This document shows, one piece after another, positions 35,943-43,068 of a stretch of 51,544 nt of DNA (the stretch's first letter is position 1; every line of letters starts with the position of its first letter). The stretch comes from Flavobacteriales bacterium (GTDB lineage Bacteria; Bacteroidota; Bacteroidia; Flavobacteriales; JANQLC01): contig JANQLC010000033.1 in NCBI GenBank assembly GCA_028280815.1, positions 1-51,544 of the forward strand, written 5' to 3'. The notes under the pieces were generated by a model. It was given only the letters and a program-made list of their open reading frames with translations, was not told where the DNA came from and ran no database searches. Position numbers and translations under genes: made by a program.

Positions 35943-36000
35943 AATCTCTTTTTAAAGCGTACAAAATCCAATCGATCTCCTCAGCGGCAAAATACACATT
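35941..36000 (-). pseudogene. Inverted fragment of a radical SAM maturase
   Basis: The - strand reads VYFAAEEIDWILYALKRDF, nearly the same as the FAAKEIDWMLYALKSGF segment of the radical SAM gene at 48802 (DNA 49702-49758, about 80 percent alike by eye). It starts right after the stop of the radical SAM gene on the opposite strand. It is a relic of a further copy or a rearrangement scar. Confidence 0.5.
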
Positions 36001-36105
36001 TACACTTTTTGCGATGCAGCTCATTTTCCAATGGAAAATCCATGGGTTCACATACCTCGTGTGCGTCAGTTCGGTCAATATCAACCCCTGCGCGAATAGC
36101 ACAGC

Positions 36106-36113
36106 TACCTTTG
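36106..36113 (+). promoter_or_regulatory. Candidate -7 promoter element for the GHMP kinase
   Basis: TACCTTTG, an exact -7 match, lies 36 bases before the GTG start of the kinase. Confidence 0.35.
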
Positions 36114-36149
36114 ACAACTGGGTTTCGCTGTATTTTTAACCTTTGTAGG

Positions 36150-37055
36150 GTGGATTCAAAGCGATTTTACGCACGCGGAAAACTCTTGCTCACGGGTGAA
36201 TACGCGGTATTGGACGGGGCGCTGGCGCTTGGCTTGCCTACCCAAATGGGACAGTCATTGCGCTATTTCAGCTATTCTGAGCCGGGCATTTTGCGCTGGG
36301 AGAGCCATACGAGTAAAGGGCTTAGCTGGTTTAAAGCTGATTTCCGAACGGTGGACTTTTCCATCGTCCGCACCACCGACCGGCCCACGGCGCTGCGCTT
36401 GCAACAAATCCTGACGAAAATCCGGCTGCGCAACCCCAGTTTCTTGCCAAGCGGTGCAGCCGTTTGTACAAGGCTGGAATTCCCATTGGAATGGGGCCTG
36501 GGAAGCAGTTCGACCTTGGTGAGCAACCTCGCCGCCTGGGCACAGGTCGATCCCTTTTGGTTGCAAGCGGAAACCCTGGGGGGCAGCGGTTGCGATATCG
36601 CTTGTGCCCAGTGCGACAAGCCGGTTTTGTTTCATCGGGAAAACGGCATACCCCTTTTTCGAGAAGTGGATTTCCGTCCCCCCTTTGCCGACCGCTTGTA
36701 CTTCGTCCACCTAAACCGGAAACAAAGCACCCGTTCGGGCATGGCCGCTTATCGAAAAAAAGCCCATGGGGGTAAATGGGTCGAGATGCTCACCGAACTG
36801 ACCCGAGCCGTGATCCAGGCACGGGATCTAAGCGCATTTGAAGGTTTGCTGACCGAGCACGAACGCGCCCTGAGCCGCGTCTTGAATCAGCCGCCCATCA
36901 AGGCAGTCCACTTCGCCGATTATCCCCACGCGGTCAAGAGCCTGGGTGCCTGGGGAGGTGATTTCGTCCTGGCTGTAGGGGATGAAGCCGCGCCAGCCTA
37001 TTTCAGCAAAAAAGGGTTTGAGACGGTCGTCCCCTATCGCCAAATGATCTGCTGA
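36150..37055 (+). CDS. GYDIA-type GHMP kinase (mevalonate pathway)
   Basis: A 301-residue small-molecule kinase. GTG at 36150 is chosen because it directly precedes YARGKLLLTGEYAVLDGALALGLPT, the N-terminal GHMP motif; no family residues lie upstream. The ATP loop is PLEWGLGSSSTLVSNLAAWA. The third landmark is GSGCDIACAQ, where the family-naming GYDIA is GCDIA. In Flavobacteriia this family is found beside HMG-CoA reductase and is taken to act on mevalonate or its phosphate. Here it is separated from mvaA by 12 kb and set between RiPP remnants, perhaps after a rearrangement. Confidence 0.85.
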   Translation: MDSKRFYARGKLLLTGEYAVLDGALALGLPTQMGQSLRYFSYSEPGILRWESHTSKGLSWFKADFRTVDFSIVRTTDRPTALRLQQILTKIRLRNPSFLPSGAAVCTRLEFPLEWGLGSSSTLVSNLAAWAQVDPFWLQAETLGGSGCDIACAQCDKPVLFHRENGIPLFREVDFRPPFADRLYFVHLNRKQSTRSGMAAYRKKAHGGKWVEMLTELTRAVIQARDLSAFEGLLTEHERALSRVLNQPPIKAVHFADYPHAVKSLGAWGGDFVLAVGDEAAPAYFSKKGFETVVPYRQMIC

Positions 37056-37454
37056 ACAGCAAAGGGGCTCGTTTAGCGAGGTGCGATCGACAGGCGGCCT
37101 ATCATTCAAGCCCTGTCCACCGGTTACTACAGAAAAATATGATTTTTCATTTGGCTTACGTATGTGGATATTGACCAAATCCCGGATTCTCGTTACTGGA
37201 TGACAATAGGCAAGACTCGAAATTCCCTCATGATCTTTCTCTACGGGTTTACATCCGAGCTACTTATTCGGTGAATACATAAGCGTCCATACCCATATCT
37301 CAGGGCAAATTGAATCCTTTAAGCCGCTTACCGACTTCTTTACAAACCCGAAAGGCTTGTTTGTAAAGCACACCAAACCTCTTTATGGACATGAAACTTA
37401 TACGTTTACCTCTGCGCAGGATCCGTCTTTACGGATTTATACATATGAGCTAAA
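37056..37454. other. Non-coding or relic DNA
   Basis: No intact gene is found. On the + strand two adjacent short frames read protein-like (IDQIPDSRYWMTIGKTR up to about 37272, and YLFGEYISVHTHISG to KPLYGHETYTFTSAQD up to about 37456), without starts. They may be remains of one gene that I cannot name. Confidence 0.3.
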
Positions 37455-37576
37455 CTAAAAATTCACCTTAAGGTCTACCACCGGCTTCTCCTTTGCATTA
37501 TCTACTTGCAGCATTTTATTAGTCATTTCGTTTCTTCGCTCGGCCAATTGGCCGCCAGGCCCTGCTTCTAAGTGGT

Positions 37577-37750
37577 TTATCTAAGGTAATAGGCCAGGAC
37601 ACTAAATAAGATGGATCGGCCTTCTATCTTTATGAAAATCAGCGATGACAATACGAGCCCAATGGTCGCTAGGATCCAGAGCAAGCCGTAGCGCACCAAT
37701 GCAAACCGCTTCTTATCCAATTCCTCTTGCAAGTCGTCTGCCATAGCCAT
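37577..37750 (-). CDS. Small membrane protein next to the exporter
   Basis: A 57-residue protein: a charged cytoplasmic start (MADDLQEELDKKRF), then one or two hydrophobic helices (YGLLWILATIGLVLSSLIFI and SILFSVLAYYL). It starts 3 bases after the exporter stop, so it is co-transcribed. Past its stop the neighbouring frame continues with protein-like sequence (HLEAGPGGQLAERRNEM to VVDLKVNF, stop at 37455-37457), which suggests a roughly 97-residue protein cut by a frameshift. The usual HlyD adaptor is absent here. Function unknown. Confidence 0.55.
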   Translation of the reverse strand: MAMADDLQEELDKKRFALVRYGLLWILATIGLVLSSLIFIKIEGRSILFSVLAYYLR

Positions 37751-37753
37751 TCT

Positions 37754-39958
37754 TTACACGCCCAGTTCCAATTGGTTTTTCACCAGACTGAAGTAGTCCG
37801 CTTGGTTTTGCACCAATTGTTGGTGGTTGCCGATTTCGACCAGCTGCCCCCCTTTCAGTACGGCGATTTGATCGGCGTTTTTAACCGTGCTCAAGCGGTG
37901 TGCGACGATCAAGACGGTCTTGCCCCGAAAGAAGCCCTGTAAGTTCTCGTGAATAACGCTTTCATTTTCCGCATCTAAGGCACTGGTCGCCTCGTCAAAA
38001 AATATGTAGTCCGGGTCTTTGTAAACCGCTCGGGCGATTAGGATCCGCTGCTTTTGTCCGCCCGAAATGCCGTTGCCCGATGCGCCTATTTTGGTCTTTA
38101 GTTTCAGTGGGAGGGACTCGACGAAATCCCGTATGTTGGCCATCCGAAGGGCGCGCTCGAGTTTTTCGCCATCGATGGCCGCTTCGCCCGTTGCGATATT
38201 TCGTTCGATGGTATCGGAAAAGATGTAGCCATCCTGCATCACCACACCGCAGTTGCGGCGCCAGCTGACGGGTGAGAGCGTTGCCCAATCGCAGCCGTTC
38301 AAGCGTATGCTACCCCGGACGGGTTCATAGAACTTGAGCAACAATTTCATCAGTGTGGTCTTGCCGCTTCCACTGGCTCCCACGATGGCGGTGGTCTTTC
38401 CCGCCGGTATGAATAGCGTTATGTCCTGAAGCACGAAAGGGGATTTCGGCCCTTCGTATTGAAAGCCGAGTGCGCTGATTTGAATGCCCTTTTGGGCTTC
38501 GCGTCGGGTCGGGGATTCCAGTTGCGACAGGGCGAGCTGGTCTTCGCCTTCCTCTTCCGGCTGGTCTTGCACCTCGCTGAGCCGTTCCAAGCTCAACCGG
38601 GCGTCTTGCAGGGAGCGGAAAAAGCCGACCAGCTGGTTGACCGGTGCGTTCATCTGACCGATGATATAGGAGACCGCCAGCATGGCACCCAGGGTGATGT
38701 GGCCCAAAATCACTTCGCGGGCTGCGATAAAGCTGACCAAGATATTTTTGAATTGGTTGATAAAATTAAAGCCGATGAGTTGAAACTGGTCTAACCTGAG
38801 AATCCGAAGGTTTACGTGAAACAGTTTGATCTGGATGCCCGCCCATTGCGCGCACTTGTAATCCTCAAATTGGTTTAGCTTGATCTCCTGCACCCCGTTG
38901 ATCAACTCGTAGATGGATTCCTGGTTTTCACTTCGGCGCTGAAAGCGGTAGTAGTCCAATACCTTTCGTCTCTTGAGAAAGACGACAGACCAAAATATGG
39001 CGATGGCCGTGAGGCACACATAACTCAGGACGATTTTATAACCGTAGTAAAAGAGCACGAAGAAGAAGACGGAAAAATTGATCAGCGAAAACAGGGTGGT
39101 CAAACTCTGCGAAGTCAAAAAGGATTCGATGCGCTCGTGATCTCGTATGCGTTGGTTGAAGTCTCCGATGCGTTTGGTGTCGAAAAACCGAATGGGCAGC
39201 CTCAGAATTTTTCGCAGGAAATCCGAAATGATGGTAATGCTGATGCGCGTGCCCATGTAGAGCATCACCCAGTTTCGGACGATTTCGATGACGACGCTGC
39301 CGAGAAAGAGGAAGAGCTGAGCCAATAAGATTGAGAATACGATAGGCAGGCTTTTGTGCGCCACCCCCTTGTCGATTAAGGCTTGGGTGAGAAAGGGAAA
39401 GATCAGGGTAAACAAACTCCCTGCGAGCAAGCCGAGAAAGAGCTGCAACACCTCCCTTTTGTAGGGCTTTAAAAAACCGAGTAAATAGGCGAGATCGAGT
39501 CTCCGCCTCGGCGGGACATCCCGTTTATAGAATCGCGGGGTGGGTTCCAGAAAGAGAGCTACCCCCCTGTCGTTCTGGGACAGCCAGGACTTTGTAAAAT
39601 TCGCCTCGTCCAAAGTGATCAGCCCGTGCCCGGGATCGGCGATCCGGAAGCGGTAGCCCTTGGCGAGTCGCTTTTTTTTTATCGCGTACAAGACGACAAA
39701 GTGGTTTTGATTCCAGTGTAAAATGCAGGGCAAGGGGCCTTCTTCAACAAGGGTTTTAACCGTTAATTTGGCGGCAAAGGTGTCCATTCCGATCTGCTTC
39801 GCCGCCTGACCGATGCCCGATAGGCTCACCCCTTCGCGGCTGATAAAGCAATGATCGCGCAGGTATCGCAAGGGGTAATTTTTGCCATAGGCCTGGGCCA
39901 GCATTCGCAAGCAGGCGGGTCCGCAATCCATCTGATCGTGCTGTGGGGTAAACTTCAT
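37754..39958 (-). CDS. C39-peptidase ABC exporter (PCAT) for GG-leader peptides
   Basis: A 734-residue bacteriocin-type exporter. The N-terminal C39 peptidase has Cys12 (MDCGPACL), His86 (NHFVVL) and Asp108 (DPGHG), all catalytic residues. Six helices form the membrane domain at about 155-440. The ATPase domain has GASGSGKTT, ISGGQKQR, IFFDEATSALD and VAHRLS. It removes leaders after GG and exports the core. All motifs are intact, unlike the two radical SAM genes nearby. It follows the JmjC gene on the same strand, with a 1.08-kb repeat region between and its own -7 box. It is the natural processor of the polyQ precursor and possibly of the two KGG precursors. Confidence 0.95.
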   Translation of the reverse strand: MKFTPQHDQMDCGPACLRMLAQAYGKNYPLRYLRDHCFISREGVSLSGIGQAAKQIGMDTFAAKLTVKTLVEEGPLPCILHWNQNHFVVLYAIKKKRLAKGYRFRIADPGHGLITLDEANFTKSWLSQNDRGVALFLEPTPRFYKRDVPPRRRLDLAYLLGFLKPYKREVLQLFLGLLAGSLFTLIFPFLTQALIDKGVAHKSLPIVFSILLAQLFLFLGSVVIEIVRNWVMLYMGTRISITIISDFLRKILRLPIRFFDTKRIGDFNQRIRDHERIESFLTSQSLTTLFSLINFSVFFFVLFYYGYKIVLSYVCLTAIAIFWSVVFLKRRKVLDYYRFQRRSENQESIYELINGVQEIKLNQFEDYKCAQWAGIQIKLFHVNLRILRLDQFQLIGFNFINQFKNILVSFIAAREVILGHITLGAMLAVSYIIGQMNAPVNQLVGFFRSLQDARLSLERLSEVQDQPEEEGEDQLALSQLESPTRREAQKGIQISALGFQYEGPKSPFVLQDITLFIPAGKTTAIVGASGSGKTTLMKLLLKFYEPVRGSIRLNGCDWATLSPVSWRRNCGVVMQDGYIFSDTIERNIATGEAAIDGEKLERALRMANIRDFVESLPLKLKTKIGASGNGISGGQKQRILIARAVYKDPDYIFFDEATSALDAENESVIHENLQGFFRGKTVLIVAHRLSTVKNADQIAVLKGGQLVEIGNHQQLVQNQADYFSLVKNQLELGV

Positions 39959-39985
39959 CGATACAGGCGCGTATAGGCTTTAGCC

Positions 39986-39993
39986 CAAAATTA
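39986..39993 (-). promoter_or_regulatory. Candidate promoter of the PCAT exporter
   Basis: The - strand reads TAATTTTG, an exact TAnnTTTG match, 27 bases before the exporter ATG. A TTTG lies 26 bases further up, longer than usual. Confidence 0.4.
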
Positions 39994-40129
39994 AGCAATT
40001 GTAACATTTCAGGGCATTCCAAAAGGGTATGGGGCGGATCAGAGCCGCACTGTTTTTCGCCCTTGGTCCGAATGGGTTCGAAAATAAGAGGCCTAGCTTA
40101 TCGTCCCTGTGTAACGCTCCCATTGCAAA

Positions 40130-40480
40130 AGCCCAATGGGGGCCTTTAAAAAAATCGAATTGAAGCAGTCTGAAAAGAGCGGCTTATCTTTTTGTCGCTT
40201 TTATGAGCGATTGAAAGGCCGGGGTTGTTCCATCTTCTGCTTGGCAGTTGAAAAGGGACTGGGTTTTTGCCGCTGTTGCGTTGCTGGTTTGGCTGGGTTT
40301 TGGAACGCGTTGTCTTCCCTTGTACTTCATCGGGTTTTTTACATAGGCCTTTTCTGCGATTGGCATAGGCGGGTTTGGGGTTGCTCGACTCGGACTGCCC
40401 CCGTCGAGTCCCTTGCATAGGGCTTCTGTGGTTGGCATAGGTGGATTTTGAGCCTATGGCTTTGTGCGACTGCGTTTATT
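40130..40480. repeat. Degenerate repeat, inverse of the TTTTCAAA-type
   Basis: Units read in the opposite direction to 26640-27960: GCAGTCTGAAAAGAGCGG, CGATTGAAAGGCCGG, GGCAGTTGAAAAGGGACTGG. They grade into G/T-rich words after about 40380. The interval 39994-40130 holds nothing identifiable. Confidence 0.55.
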
Positions 40481-40790
40481 GGGTTGCCCGATTGATTCAG
40501 TGGGTTGCTGCGCGAGTCTGTCACTTGGGTTGGATTGATTGGATTGACTGCTCGGATTGGATTGCTTTGATCAACTCAGTGGATTGACTTATTACTGTGA
40601 TGGATTGGATGGATACATGAGATGTGTTTGGGTGGGTTTCAGATGATTGGGCTTGGATGGGAGGCTGTCGTTGCGCCGCGTTTGCACAAGGGGTGCGTTG
40701 GGTGTTGCCCGCGTCGGTTTTTGGCTCATCGGTCTTTCCTGTAATGGGTTTGATAAAATGAGAGATCCGTCTTTTGTTGTTTTCACGCAT
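40480..40790. repeat. G/T-rich (GGATTG)-like tract
   Basis: Degenerate GGATTG / GGGTTG words fill the + strand, the complement of the A/C-rich tract at 1-310. Open frames here are composition artefacts. From 40791 to 41035 no gene is seen. Confidence 0.6.
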
Positions 40791-41035
40791 GACAGCCTAA
40801 AAATTATCACTTTTGTCAACGGCTGAGGCTTTAAAAAGGGTTTAGCCTTTTGTGTTTATCGCTGTGGGTGGTAGTCTAAGGAATGGGGGCTGCCCTTCAC
40901 TTTTGCGCTGGTCTATGTGTGGGGATGTAAAAGCGGACGCTTCTACCTATGTGGTCAACCATCTATCGGCTTATGATAAGTCAGTTAGCTGCCTATCAGT
41001 CCTTAAGTATTGCAAAACCTATGCTGGGAGGTGTT

Positions 41036-42325
41036 CTATTTTTCTACAACCGCAATGCCGTGGTTGACATAGAGCAAATTTAAAATATACAAACCGATGG
41101 ATTTATCCCAATCGGGATCGAGCGATGAAAGCGCGTCTTTTACGCTTGTGATAGCACCTGAGTTGATCCGATCGATCAGCGATTTGATACACGCGTGTCG
41201 GTCTAAGACGATTTTCGTCCCCCGGGCGTAGAGGTGTATCTTTTTGCCATTTAGATTGTCATGATAGTATATTTTGTAGGGCGATGCGCACTGAATGCGG
41301 GTTTGGGGCTTGAAATCAAATTCTTTCTCCCTCGGGAAGGGCCGGGTCCAAAACCCCCCATTGCTGTACAACGCATATCGAAATTCCCTATAGCTCTCTC
41401 TGAGCAACTGCTTAAAACTGAGATTTTCAAATTCTTCGGGCAGTTTAAATAATTCCAAAGATAATTCAAAACTGCGCAGGTCTCCCACCCCGCATGGGTC
41501 CGTTTCTAAGATCTCGTCACTTTCTTCAAAATATTGATCGAGTATCACTTTTAAAGGTCTCTTGGCCAACCGGCCCTTCACAGCGTTGTGAAACCACAGG
41601 GTCAATCCCATAGAGAGCTCATCCGAACGGCCGACGTGGTACACCCCTTGGGGCATAAAGTACAGATCGCCTTCACCAAAGGTGTGTTCATCGGCACAAG
41701 CCAAGTAGGACTCGATATGGGTATTGTTCATCCTTTCAAGAGGTTGGGTCATATCCTCATACACCGCCGTATCCCAGGTGTACATAGTTTTACCCCCTTT
41801 TCCCAAGTGAAAGTGTATGACGTTTTCACCCCTTTCGTCCCGATGAATGCCCAGGGGCGTCCATCCATAGTTACTTATAAAAACGGTAAAGTTCATACCC
41901 AAGTAAGGCATCCCCTTTTGTTCTAAAAGGGGGGCGATTTTATCGGAGACCCAAGCGGATAGATCGGGGTTAAACTTTTCCGCTCGATTGATAATCATAC
42001 CGAACTTTTTATCCCCAAAGCAGCGACTGGCCCAGTCTGCAACCGTTTCCTCTGCATGGGGAGATCGGTCGTATATCTGGGGCATCTCCTTATAGCCCAA
42101 CCGTTTTCCATCCAAATAGACCCGATATCCAAATTCATCAGTCCGCATACGGGACAATACGGATACGATATGGAGCAACTGCTTTCGCATCCAAGCGGTC
42201 TCCTCGGGGCTTAAGCAGTTTTTAAAAACCGCGGTTTGGGTACAGTTATCGGTTCGAGATAGAAAATCGTCCCACCAGCTGGCTTGAAAGGGCTTCCGCT
42301 TATCCTTTGCATTTGCTGTTATCAC
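41036..42325 (-). CDS. JmjC-type Fe(II)/2-oxoglutarate oxygenase, predicted RiPP tailoring enzyme
   Basis: A 429-residue cupin/JmjC protein. The metal site is His161-x-Asp163 (GIHRDERGE) with distal His230 (PQGVYHVGR); the strand VIHFHLGKGGKTMYTW lies between. The C-terminal 60 residues (LDRHACIKSLIDRINSG to LLYVNHGIAV) look like the winged-helix tail of ribosomal-oxygenase-like JmjC proteins. It starts with GTG overlapping the stop of the small exported protein (GTGA), so the two are translationally coupled. Location two genes after the polyQ precursor makes hydroxylation of that peptide the likely job; this is inference. Residue targeted is unknown. Confidence 0.8.
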   Translation of the reverse strand: MITANAKDKRKPFQASWWDDFLSRTDNCTQTAVFKNCLSPEETAWMRKQLLHIVSVLSRMRTDEFGYRVYLDGKRLGYKEMPQIYDRSPHAEETVADWASRCFGDKKFGMIINRAEKFNPDLSAWVSDKIAPLLEQKGMPYLGMNFTVFISNYGWTPLGIHRDERGENVIHFHLGKGGKTMYTWDTAVYEDMTQPLERMNNTHIESYLACADEHTFGEGDLYFMPQGVYHVGRSDELSMGLTLWFHNAVKGRLAKRPLKVILDQYFEESDEILETDPCGVGDLRSFELSLELFKLPEEFENLSFKQLLRESYREFRYALYSNGGFWTRPFPREKEFDFKPQTRIQCASPYKIYYHDNLNGKKIHLYARGTKIVLDRHACIKSLIDRINSGAITSVKDALSSLDPDWDKSIGLYILNLLYVNHGIAVVEK

Positions 42326-42723
42326 AATTGTATGATTTGTCTGGTGATGGCTTTTAGTTTGTATAATTCCCGAGTCACTCCTTTAAAAGCCTTATAGGAT
42401 ATCTTTAACTCCTCCGCTCGCAACTCGATTTTAAGTTCAAATTTCCCCTTGGTTTCAGTTTTATCGATCCGCCATACGACATCTCTTTTAGAGCTGGGAA
42501 ATGCCTCGAACTCCCTTTTTACAATGCGCTGGATTTTAGGATAATATTCTTTTCCAAAGGTGCACGAAAAGGCATATGAATTACCTGTATCAGCCTCCGA
42601 GTAAGCGATTCCAGATTTTGTAACCCTGGCTCCCACCCGAGGTGGGACGGGCGGTGTTGGAACCTGACTTTTTAAACCATCCATAACAAATGCAATTAAT
42701 ATTAGAAATAATAACTTTTTCAT
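42322..42723 (-). CDS. Small exported protein of the polyQ cassette
   Basis: A 133-residue protein with a clear signal peptide (MKKLLFLILIAFVMDGLKSQ) and a Pro-rich junction (VPTPPVPPRVG). The mature part is rich in alternating Lys/Glu beta-strand or helix pattern (KGKFELKIELRAEELKISY). No family is recognised. It sits between the attenuator hairpin and the JmjC gene and is coupled to the latter. It could be an immunity protein, a periplasmic chaperone or a maturation partner. Confidence 0.8.
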   Translation of the reverse strand: MKKLLFLILIAFVMDGLKSQVPTPPVPPRVGARVTKSGIAYSEADTGNSYAFSCTFGKEYYPKIQRIVKREFEAFPSSKRDVVWRIDKTETKGKFELKIELRAEELKISYKAFKGVTRELYKLKAITRQIIQL

Positions 42724-42742
42724 CTTATCACAGCTTATAGTT

Positions 42743-42786
42743 TGTAAAAATCATAAGCGGAACCTATAAATAATTCCGCTTATGAT
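42743..42786 (-). terminator. Attenuator hairpin after the polyQ precursor
   Basis: A perfect 13-bp stem (ATCATAAGCGGAA pairing with TTCCGCTTATGAT, arms 42774-42786 and 42750-42762) with an 11-base loop is followed on the - strand by TTTTTAC. It begins 15 bases after the precursor stop and ends 20 bases before the next gene. This would let the precursor mRNA greatly outnumber the enzyme mRNA. Confidence 0.8.
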
Positions 42787-42800
42787 ACATCAAAAAAAGA

Positions 42801-42989
42801 TCAACGCATTAAACAAACAACACCTTCTCCACGAGCATCGGGGTGGGATTGCTGTTGCTGCTGCTGCTGTTGCTGTTGCTGTTGATAAGCGCAAGCAGTG
42901 CCACCTCTTAGCTTGTCTTGCTCCAGCGGTGTAAGCACTTTGGTGCCCAAAAAGGCGGCTGGATCTAACATCTTCTCTTTCTTTTCCAT
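42801..42989 (-). CDS. Double-glycine RiPP precursor with a polyglutamine core
   Basis: A 62-residue peptide. The leader (1-30) ends KVLTPLEQDKLRGG, fitting the PCAT pattern with Leu at -12, Glu at -8, Leu at -4 and GG. The predicted 32-residue core is TACAY, twelve Gln (36-47), then SHPDARGEGVVCLMR; Cys33 and Cys59 flank the Gln tract. The Gln codons mix 5 CAA and 7 CAG in irregular order (42849-42884), which argues against a fresh triplet expansion. It is 79 bases after the receptor gene and is followed by a strong hairpin. Exporter, oxygenase and receptor share the strand. The core chemistry and biological role are unknown. Confidence 0.88.
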   Translation of the reverse strand: MEKKEKMLDPAAFLGTKVLTPLEQDKLRGGTACAYQQQQQQQQQQQQSHPDARGEGVVCLMR

Positions 42990-43068
42990 GATTGAAAGAT
43001 TTAAAGATTAACTCCTACTATATTCAGGGTTTTCGGATTCCCCCTATCGAATGCGCATCTCGATATTT

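Noticed and set aside
36009-36150. N-terminal extension of the GHMP kinase from the ATG at 36009
   Set aside because: The added 47 residues lack family similarity and overlie the promoter-like TACCTTTG.
37754-39958. Exporter counted as part of a classical bacteriocin operon with HlyD adaptor
   Set aside because: No HlyD-type adaptor is encoded nearby; the adjacent small membrane protein has no adaptor features.
42849-42884. Simple CAG triplet microsatellite rather than a peptide core
   Set aside because: CAA and CAG are mixed irregularly and the tract sits in frame behind a GG leader with a hairpin after it, so a coding role is better supported.
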